From Pyrenochaeta sp. MPI-SDFR-AT-0127 (lineage: Eukaryota > Ascomycota > Dothideomycetes > Pleosporales > Cucurbitariaceae): 64,000 bases of DNA. The first letter of the stretch is position 1; each line of letters starts with the position of its first letter. The notes under the pieces were generated by a model. It searched no databases, was not told the DNA's origin, and worked only from the letters and a program-made list of their open reading frames with translations. The stretch is taken from assembly GCA_020747015.1 (NCBI GenBank), contig JAGTJM010000019.1:124001-188000 (forward strand), written 5' to 3'. The translations under genes were made by a program, and so were the position numbers. Below are positions 55,730 to 64,000 of the stretch, piece after piece.

Positions 55730-57428
55730 TCAACGCATCGCAGCTCCTAGATTACTGTTTTGCAACAGAGCAATCAATTGATCAGGTGGATAGCCAAGAA
55801 AGACTGGCCCGTTGAAAACCATTTGTGGAATGATCCTGGGAGCTTCCTGCTCCTTTCTTGATTGCCCTTGAGGTTGGGTTTCCGGTTGAGGTGCTGGAGG
55901 CGGTTGGGACGCTGCGGGTAACGGTTGAGAAGGCGGTTGACGAGGGGTTTCTGGGTCTTGCGGTGTAGGCATCTTTCCCATCGCCAGATGGTCGAAAGGG
56001 CATTTCCCTGCCTTCAGCGGCGTTTCAACGATCGGGCGGCTAGTTTCAAGAGGCAACTGCGGCGATGCAGTCGGCGCAGAACCCACAGAAGACGAGCTTT
56101 CCTCATTGGTATACTTGGCTGGTATTGAAATACCCCAAGGGCGACTTGGCGACTCGCCGACCCGAACCTCTTTCATCGGCCGGTCGAAGTGAGCGGTCCT
56201 ATGGTCGTCCACAACTTGCTCCTCCGGTTCCTCTTCTCCTGGTGGAGTACCGCCTTGCAGGCTTGCTGAGACAGCCGTCGCCCATCTCTGAACTTTGGCA
56301 TCAGCTTTTGCGTCCACAATGGCTTCAGCTTCAGGTTCCTCTTCAATAACGTCTTCTGGTTCCTCTGGAAGCCATGCTTGATGTGTTTGTCCTAGTCCTT
56401 GGATCATATTCACCAAATTGCCGTACTTTCGGTCCAGTTGTTCTATGCTGTCTTGATTGCTCTGAAAGCGAGTGATGCACACTTCATGACTTCGTGGTAG
56501 CTCATGCTTGTGCTTCTCGAAATACTTAGCGACCTCCTCTGGATCATGTTGGTCAAGGAACCGGATCGGACAGACGGCAGCCGAGCCTGAAGCAGCGACG
56601 GAGGGAGAAGTTGACGCAAGATCATTGCCACATATTTCAGCACGAATAGGGTCGGTAAAGGATGGTCGCTTCGATCTTCTGCCGCGCAAGCTCAACCGTG
56701 AAGTTGAGCTGCGGGGAGTAGCAAGCGGGCTGCCACGCCCACTTCCAGATGCAGCAAAAGGACAACCTAGCTTACTGGGCGACCCAGCAGTGGTGAAATC
56801 TTTCTCCAAAGGTGACTTTAATGCATTTGTCTGAATATCAGGTAGGACTGTTGCCTTGTCTGCTGAAGGACCACTCCAAATCTTCACGCCTGATGCATCT
56901 GCAGGAGCATGTAGCTCGGTGGCAGCTTCTTCGGCTTTTCTAATAACCACGGCTCGACTCTTGCGCTCCACATCGTCACTTTGTGCCAACTGATCCACCA
57001 AGTTCAACCGTATTCTAGGTTGCTCATCTCCAACTCGTTCGAGATCTTGAAGGAATGCGAGGTGGTCCTGTGAAAGCGTGTCTGGTGCGAAACGTTTCAA
57101 GAGGTCGAGATACTGATGCTGGTTAGCCCTTATGGCCCCAATTTCATTGACAATCTAGTGCGAATGAGTGCAGTCGAAATCAGAAATGATAGTGTTGTCT
57201 GTCACAGCCGCAATGCGGCTGCAGGTCTAGAGCTAAAAGGTTTCATCACATAGGGAAGGTGCAGAGGAGATTGAGGGTTTGGCATACCTGTTGTTTGGCC
57301 CACGACAGCTTGCTTTCAAGCTGCTTCTGCTGGTCGAAGAGGGTCTGATACTCTCCACTCAGTGCTGCAAAGCCTTCCACAAGCTGCTCTGCCAGCTGGA
57401 CCACGTTACCCTGCGCCTTCTCCGCCAT
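55730..57428 (-). CDS. conserved fungal protein with N-terminal coiled coil and repeated Cys-Pro motifs
   Basis: Exons (minus strand) 57428-57288 and 57154-55730, with a 133-nt intron (GTATGC...CACTAG), give 521 residues. Residues 10-60 are a coiled coil (VVQLAEQLVEGFAAL, then heptads through QLESKLSWAKQQ). Three Cys-Pro motifs follow: GCPFA at about 150, VCPIRFLDQHD at about 215 and KCPFDH at about 405. The central block from VCPIRF to HEVC contains Cys, three His and a final Cys, and might bind zinc. A Glu-rich stretch and a Pro/Gln-rich C-terminus flank it. I remember similar proteins only as uncharacterised fungal entries. Divergent from RER2, with 462 bp between the starts. Confidence 0.8.
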
Positions 57429-57890
57429 GGATTCGTTGGCAAAGAGACAGATAGGTCGAAAGACAAGAGCAGGCACACGTGGATGAGACCAGCTCTGATG
57501 ACGCGGCAACGAGGCTCAAAGTCGGTAGAGGTGGAAGATCGTTGCAAAGCACGGCAGGGTACGGAACTCGGAAGCGAAGCTTTGGGCTGAGTCATCCTGG
57601 AACCCGGCACGCCTGCCACACCCATGGCAGGAGGAGCCCCCGAGGCGGCTCGTGGAATTCTTGGAAGGCGCGTCAGGGCTCACTGCGCCTTGGGCATGTT
57701 ACGTAGCATTTTGCCATTGATTGCAAGTCTTATACAGCATGCTGCCCAGTTCATGATACCCCAATTGTCTTATTGCATCCTTGCACTTTGAAGCGCTTTA
57801 CATTGTACATTTGCATTCCACTCGTAGCAGCCATTCTCGCAATTCCAAAGGCCTATAATTCCTGAGCCACGTACCTCAACAACATTCAGC
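57429..57890. promoter_or_regulatory. shared promoter region, CP-motif gene / RER2
   Basis: 462 bp between divergent starts. Small frames on both strands are chance. No named element recognised. Confidence 0.5.
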
Positions 57891-59070
57891 ATGGGTTCCC
57901 TCCACGATTCTCGTATACACAAATGGTTTGCGACCTCACCACCAGTCGCATGGACTGTCAGGCAGCTTCGAGAGCTTCTCATCGGCTCCCTCAAACAAGG
58001 TCCAATCCCACAACATGTTGCTTTTGTCATGGACGGCAACAGGCGGTTTGCGCGAAATCACCACATCGAGACTGTTGAGGGACACAACTTGGGCTTTGAG
58101 TCCCTGGCTCGAGTAAGACTGACATTTATGCTTATTATAGCCAGTATGCTTACTTCCTACTAGATTCTCGAGGTCTGCTACAAAACTGGCGTTAAGGTTG
58201 TGACCATCTATGCATTCAGCATAGAGAATTTCAAGCGCTCAAAACACGAGGTCGATGCGTTAATGTCCATGGCGAAGGTGAAGCTCCAACAGTTGGCGGA
58301 GCATGGAGCTCTCCTAGACCGATATGGTGCATCAGTCCGCGTTCTGGGTCAGCGCGAACTCATACAGCCAGATGTCTTGAGGGCTGTTGATAAAGCTGTT
58401 GCGATGACGGCGCACAACAAGAAGTAATGGCATCATCCGTTCCGCGTCCAGGATCCGCTGACATACAAACAGGGCCGTCTTAAATGTCTGCTTCCCATAC
58501 ACCTCGCGCCACGAAATCACGACCGCAGTTATGAAGACTGTCGAGACGTACAGCACGCCGATACATAATCTTCCAACGCCCTCAAAACGCACATTTTCCG
58601 AGTCACACATCACACAACATATCCGGAAGCAGATGCTTGAGGAGGATACAGAAGCCGGCGCCGAGTTCTCAGAATCGCGATCGGCTTCACCTTCATCAAA
58701 AGAAGCAACACATGCTGAGGATGAGCGCTCTTCATCGACTTCCACGGCCATCAATCCATCTGACAAAGACGAGTTGCAAGGGCCTGCGTTTCTCGACCCT
58801 GAAGCTATTAGCGCTCAAACTCTGAACGACAATATGATGACAGCTGACGCCCCACCACTCGATCTCCTGGTCCGTACTTCTGGTGTGGAGCGGTTGAGTG
58901 ATTTCATGCTTTGGCAGTGTCATGAGAATACCTCCATTGTCTTCCTCAAGTGTCTATGGCCAGAGTTCGATCTATGGCAGTTTCTGCCGGTGTTGGTTGA
59001 ATGGCAATGGCAACAAAAGAAGCTGCGCGAGGAACAACAGCGAAGTCGTGGGCGATCAAAGTCAGATTGA
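57891..59070 (+). CDS. RER2: cis-prenyltransferase, dehydrodolichyl diphosphate synthase subunit
   Basis: Exons 57891-58112, 58164-58423 and 58473-59070, with introns of 51 and 49 nt, give 359 residues. The cis-prenyltransferase motifs are in order: HVAFVMDGNRRFAR at about residue 42 (catalytic Asp), VTIYAFSIENFKRS, then LNVCFPYTSRHEIT, and RTSGVERLSDFMLWQ at about residue 293 with WPEFDLWQF after it. A Ser/Glu-rich insert of about 80 residues between the third and fourth blocks is probably a disordered loop. It elongates farnesyl diphosphate with isopentenyl units on the ER to make dolichol precursors for N-glycosylation and GPI anchors. It probably works with a Nus1-type partner, which is not in this window. 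The C-terminus lacks the RxG motif, as is usual for Rer2-type subunits. Confidence 0.96.
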
Positions 59071-59725
59071 GAGCGATTCGAGAAAGCAGAAGTGATGGAA
59101 GGTACCAATCTGCAGATAAATAAGGAAATGGATGAGAAGTTTTGAGCGCCCATCGACGATACCCAAAACAAAACATGTTCATTCATAGCAAGAGCCAATC
59201 TACAGCAATTCAAAATGCTTCCAATCCTGAATCTCGAGATCGGGACCCCACTATCCTTCGCGACCATTCACAGGTTCGCTTGTATGTGTTTATCTGAGCA
59301 GCTAATGGCGTGCGCATAGCCGCCGTCTCAGACCGTCTGCGTTTTCTAACGGGCATGCGACCAATCTGACGGCACTAATCACTTTAGCGTGGCGATTTGC
59401 GAGCCTGACTATGCCCAAACGTCATCTTACCGCCAGCTTAACCAGTCGTTCAGACATGGCGCAATAGGTCGCGCTGAGGGGTGAACTTTACCTCAAATTC
59501 CGCGCATTCCGCTGCTCTCGGCTCGCAAGAAAGGGAAAGTTGCGTCAGCTTTGCGACCTTTGGCGTTTGGCTTATCATCTCGAGGGACGTCACATTGTGC
59601 TGCATGGCGGGGCACCATTATACAACGACGCATAAGGCCTTATCGCTGGTCACTACTATTCACAAGCACGGATGCTTCCCTCCTCCGATATCAATCGCTG
59701 GCGCGACGGCTCTTCAAACTACAAA
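59071..59725. other. intergenic
   Basis: Between RER2 and the F-box-like gene. The frame opened at 59672 continues into the next gene, but the ATG at 59726 is preferred. No other feature. Confidence 0.55.
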
Positions 59726-60803
59726 ATGGACGCCCCAAACCTCTTGACGATTCCTGTTGAGCTCCGCGAACTGATATATGAGTTCCTCTTCAGCAGCTAC
59801 AACATCCGACACGGGTTCAGCAGTATTCCACACAACCAGCCCGAGTTCTCCGATCGCACTGCAATTCTGGTTACCTGTCGTCAAGTTTTCGCTGAAGCAT
59901 GGCGCCACCTCCCCCTCAATTGCACTCTACATTTTCGAGGCACAGAAAATCTCTTAGACACTCTGCTTTCCGTTGATCAAAGTGTAATCACCCGCATCCG
60001 CCATATTCGAGTCCGTGCCTTCCCATTCCCTCTCTATAAATCAGGACATCCAGAGTACTATCCTACGTACTATGCAGCAAACGCGCTAAAGCTACTCCCA
60101 GGCCTGTGTCTTGACACACTTGTTGTGGAAGACTGTTGGCATGGATTTGGCATGGGCGACGGCTGGCGCGACGTAACGACATACTTTGATATTGAAGCCC
60201 TCTTAAATAGCGATGCCTGGAAAGAGCTCACCTACATCACACCCTGCACTGACTTTATTGCCTCAGGATACGACCACCGGCGCAAACGCTTAGCACAGCC
60301 AGAATCCTGGGATGCACTAATCAAGGAGAGAGATGGTCTAGATTTCGGAGCTGAGGTAAGGATGTATATCGTTCTAACCAAGCAAGAGAAAGCGACTGGC
60401 GAGGAGAGGACAGAAGATGGGAGATACATACAACCTTGGGCAGCGGTACCGGGACATGAGGTCATCGAAAATTGGCGTATCGCTGGCCCTGAGCAAGATC
60501 TGAAAGGCGAGGTGAGAATTGTAGCCAAGAGGGGCAAAAGGGCAAGGACGGTGCAATTGGGATTGAGTGAGAAGAAGACCTGGAAGGAGTTGAAGGGCAA
60601 GGAAGGTGAATACAGGCCGGAAGGTACGTTAATCCTGCTCTCTGTGAGCTCCAGCACCTTTCGGGAGCACTTTGTGAAAAATTAACTGCTGACCAAATGA
60701 AGATTGGACGCCGTATCACTACGACATGGCCGATGCTATAGGCTGGATTTACGGCGGCTGGGGACGACGGATGCAGCTCGCAGATTCAGCTTTGAATAGC
60801 TGA
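59726..60803 (+). CDS. F-box-like fungal protein of unknown function
   Basis: Exons 59726-60623 and 60703-60803, with a 79-nt intron (GTACGT...AATGAAG), give 332 residues. The N-terminus LTIPVELRELIYEFLF is F-box-like, followed by a helical region with LVTCRQVFAEAWRHLPLN, as in a large group of uncharacterised fungal proteins. The exon-2 product DWTPYHYDMADAIGWIYGGW is a conserved ending for that group to my recollection, which supports the splice. Without it the frame would stop 62 bases into the intron. An SCF-ligase adaptor role is only inference, since the motif is weak. Start at MDAPNLLTIP; an in-frame extension to 59672 lacks resemblance. Confidence 0.78.
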
Positions 60804-62296
60804 CTACATCCTTTTGTCACACAGCCAATCTAAGCAGCGTAGTCACCAAGTGCGGTTATGGGAGTTTATGGTTCATACAGGTCTCAGATTCATGCAAATG
60901 TCGTTAGTCCGGTTGTTGGAGGACGTTCCTGTCGAGCCCTGGTGATGGTGAAGAGTTGGACATTCAGTCGTACTGTGCGAATATTATTTGGTGGCATTCT
61001 CTTATTTAGACTATTTTTCATTGGGTTTGTGCCTACACATTCGCTACGCCAGAGTATCTAGAGTGTGTATCAAGGTGCAGTTAACATTCTGTGTTGCAAA
61101 GGTTCGGATATAGCACGCCTGTTTTATTCCTCATGTGTGTTTTTGAGCTACCTTGTGTGAGGAATATGCCGATTGGTTTGCGTAATCTTCAGTGACTTTA
61201 CAGAGTATGCTAAACTTGCGTTTCTTAGAATGCTAGCAAAGTAACCATCAATCACAATAATGCACATTTCTTTACTACTCTCCTTTGCATCGCTTACACT
61301 AAGGACGAGGGTATAACAGACTCCATTGTCGGACGCTGGTTTCCCCGGCATCCCCATTCTCGCATTCTTATTATATGAGTGCCACTTCTGAGCTCGAAGT
61401 TATCCTCGTAATGTGAGCACACGTTTTGTAGTAATCGTCTTTGCCTCCTCCCTCTATGCCCTTTGCTCGGGCTGGAGACGGGAAAGCAAAATGCATAAGA
61501 AGGGGCATACATGAATGGTTGAATATTGTTATAAAGTCACTTAGTCTTGCTTCAGGTAAGTAAGTGAATGCTTTTTAGCAACGCTGGTGAGACATGCGGT
61601 CATGGAGAGGAGTTTGAACAGTGAGACTGTATACGATGATAATCTGCATTGAGGTTTTGGAGTAGCATCGTATTGGGTGAGCTTTGGGTTTCTAACAAAA
61701 CACCGTTGGATGGTTTCAGATGTACAAACGTAGCATTGATCTCCAGGGAGTGTTAATTAGAACGAGTAGTTAGGTTCTTCTGAGTTTGCTGATACCTCCA
61801 CGTTGCCTTGGCCTTGCAATTGTCAGTCTTTGGGCATGCGCGAAGAAGATCTGTAAAGCCACTATAGGGACTTTCTACGGCTAGGACACTTCGGTACGCT
61901 TCAATGGTAGCGCACGCAAGGGGCATGATGGAGTGCAAATCCACCAGCGCTAGTCAGACATCGATTAGGACACTATTGACCGTATTTGGAAACATTCATC
62001 TTTGACAGAAAAGTATTCTAAGACGGAAGGAATGTATCGAGGCGCTGGCGGGGATGTTGGTGGCGTTCACGTGCTTTCGCAGCATAATAGCCTTAGCGCG
62101 TTGTGGTTGCCGCGCAACAAGCCGACTGTTTATCCAACCCCAGCCGGCACGAGGAACCCAGCATCTCGACCTCCCCGCCTACTTCTACTATGCCCGACGT
62201 CGCTCTGCTATAGACAACACACGTTTCAGTGTTTCTCTTTCGGGCACCGGCCTCTCTTAATACTTCTCGTAATCATTTCCTTCGGGCAGCTTCACA
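60804..62296. other. intergenic, 1.5 kb
   Basis: Between the F-box-like gene and the last gene. It has only short frames on both strands, some AT-rich sequence near 61.0-61.3 kb, and no RNA gene or repeat I could recognise. The last few hundred bases should be the promoter and leader of the next gene. Confidence 0.55.
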
Positions 62297-64000
62297 ATGG
62301 CGACGGTAGACTCGGCTGCACCCGCTGCAGGGCATCGCCGCAACAAGTCAGCTTCGGTGCTCAAGTCTATCATTTCATCCAGGAGTCATAAACGTGCCCC
62401 GTCCGATGGCACTGCGCTGAGCAGCAATCAATTGACTAGCCGACCATACATGCCGGCCCCGGATTCCAAGACGCTATTGCTTCCGCCAGACCACCCCCAT
62501 AGCCAGCTGCGAGGTACCACCAGGACTGAAACTATTCCAGTCAATCCTCCATCACCCCGAAAGTCGCAAGACATTCGGTCAAGCCCGAAGAAGAGCCTAC
62601 ACAAAAAGACGCTGAGCTCTGTGTCACTGCGGTCTTTGGCGAAGAAGGAAGAGAAGCCGAATAATAAACAGTCATTGGATTTAAGAAGAGCGCATGGAGA
62701 AGACTCTATGGGAGAGAAACCGAAGAAGACTAAGTCTTCTACCAACCTAGTTGCTATGTTTGGCAAGAGTAGGTCGAAAGGCAATAAGCAGTCGCCGGTG
62801 AAAGAGGCTAGAGACAAGGAGAATACCACGCCGCCCAGCTCCGCTTATGCGCCTGCTCCGCCACGAACACCTATTTGGGCCGAATTTAGCAAGCAAGAAG
62901 AAATCACGACCACTAGCAAGGTCCCATTGAATGATCAGCGGCGGAGCCTTGAGGAGGAGATCGCCCTGTACACTCCACAGGACTACTCTCCTTCAAAGCA
63001 GCGTAATTTCTTCGATTACGGCCAGCCCTCTCTGCAAAAGCGGCCTCTCGCTAAAGAGCGACCGAAGTCCATGGTTGCCCCCAAAACCACTTCCACGGCA
63101 TCGTTGCTCGAGACTTTCTCACGCAAGAAGAGTAGCGACCGAGTACCGCTATCAGACACCAAAGGTAATGAGGGTCGATCCAAGGAGAGCACCTTCTCAA
63201 AGAGCATACCTACAAGGCCGATTTTTTCGCGGGCTAGCACCGACACTAGCAGAAAAGACATGGTTATCAATACAGCATCTCAGCCTCCTGTTGCGACTAA
63301 GAGGCAAAGCAGAGTTATGGCTGCTGTTGCTGCATTCAACGGCAAGTCGAAGCAGGGAGATGCTGCTCTATCATCTCCTACCAAGTTGGATCCGAAGATT
63401 GTAGATGCTGAGTTTGAGGTAGTTCTGGTAAGTGACCATAAGATATAGATTTGGTAATTATCTAACGAGAGTAGGAATCACGAAACATTCCTACCCACCA
63501 GCGTGCTCAGATGCGGACACTAAAGCTCGAGGTCAAGGCTGATTTTGTTCGCATGCATAAGCTCGACACCACACAAGTATCACGGTCAGCATCAACTCAC
63601 TCGTCTATTAGCGAGACCCGGCCAGCACTTGCGAGATCTTCGAAGTCTCGTGATGGATCTGTTGAAGAGGATAACGACCCATCGCAGACGGATAAGTCGG
63701 GTAACTCCACGAAACGCGAGCGACCGAGAAGCAGGACTTTCACATTCAACAGAAGTGACTCACCCACAAAGAAGCAGAAAGGCGACACCGCAGAACGAAA
63801 GGCGTCGTCCAAAGCTAATCCCATCCCGAAGTCTCCTTCAACACGCTCGCTGGTGTCTAACGCCTCCGAGAGATCAGTCTCGAACGGATCCAAGACAGTG
63901 AAGTCGAACGAGTTCATCACATATTTAAAGAAGACTCCTAAGCCTCAGAACGTTGAAATTGGCAAGCTACATAAGCTACGACTGTTGCTTCGTAATGAGA
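62297..64000 (+). CDS. Rid1-like / formin-type GTPase-binding-domain protein, 5' part (cut by window end)
   Basis: Exon 1 is 62297-63427; a 47-nt intron follows (GTAAGT...GAGTAG); exon 2 runs from 63475 open to the window edge. About 552 residues are seen. The first 370 are basic, Ser/Lys/Pro-rich and disordered, with the patterns HRRNKSASVLKSIISSR and PSPRKSQDIRSSPKKS. At the exon junction a structured block begins (DAEFEVVL|ESRNIPTHQRAQM and LKLEVKADFVRMHKL). It resembles the start of the diaphanous/formin GTPase-binding region, and the last residues KPQNVEIGKLHKLRLLLRNE continue it. It could be a fungal Rid1-type GTPase-binding protein or the N-terminus of a formin; the missing 3' part decides. 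The role would be Rho-GTPase signalling to actin or polarity. Confidence 0.7.

Noticed and set aside
58864..58920. Val in RER2 RTSGVERLSDF where bacterial enzymes have Glu (RTGGE)
   Set aside because: I recall eukaryotic Rer2-type subunits also carrying RTSGV, so this is a normal family feature and not a lost active-site residue.
22852..59070. A glycosylation gene cluster (GH47, GPI18, RER2)
   Set aside because: The genes are 13-20 kb apart, on different strands and separated by unrelated housekeeping genes.

Overview
This window is nuclear DNA of a filamentous ascomycete (Pezizomycotina). The evidence is the dense layout of about 25 protein genes, short GT-AG introns (mostly 42-133 nt), a HET-domain gene, a two-component hybrid histidine kinase, secreted Ser/Thr-rich proteins, and clear fungal orthologues (DLT1, BLM10, RER2, GPI18, PSF3). 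The gene set feels like a Dothideomycete, perhaps Pleosporales, but that is inference. I found no rRNA, tRNA, CRISPR array or intact transposon. Splice coordinates below were worked out by hand from reading frame, donor and acceptor, so each is a gene model and not transcript evidence.

Region by region. 0-5.8 kb is accessory in character: remains of a small membrane-protein gene, a HET-domain gene and a gene-poor stretch holding a 20-base C run. 5.8-12.5 kb holds a secreted M14 carboxypeptidase, a membrane-anchored FAD-linked oxidase and a hybrid histidine kinase. 13.5-28.4 kb is mostly metabolic and housekeeping: a long histidine-phosphatase protein, a class II aldolase/adducin protein, peroxisomal 3-ketoacyl-CoA thiolase with a PTS2 signal, a WBP2-like PPxY protein, a GH47 alpha-mannosidase, DLT1 and the TATA-binding protein. 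A 3.2-kb gene-free stretch follows TBP.

31.6-41.2 kb is the most lineage-specific part: a small Pmu1-like histidine phosphatase, two neighbouring RING proteins (the second with an altered zinc-ligand pattern), a single-pass membrane glycoprotein of unknown function, and a mucin-like secreted protein ending in a domain with 22 cysteines. 42.7-60.8 kb is again conserved: GPI18, ribosomal protein L8, an ornithine-cyclodeaminase-like protein with a GC-AG intron, the 1,987-residue proteasome activator BLM10, the GINS subunit PSF3, a coiled-coil CP-motif protein, RER2 and an F-box-like protein. The window ends inside a Rid1/formin-GBD-like gene.

Several genes serve protein glycosylation and membrane anchoring (GH47 mannosidase, RER2 for dolichol, GPI18 for GPI anchors), but they are scattered and do not form a cluster. 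Three housekeeping pairs are head-to-head (GPI18/RPL8, BLM10/PSF3, the CP-motif gene/RER2) and probably share promoter regions. I see no secondary-metabolite cluster and no convincing new multi-gene system. The best leads are single-gene oddities: the BLM10 tail encoded by its own small exon, the non-canonical introns, the unusual RING, and the two adjacent unknown surface or secreted proteins.
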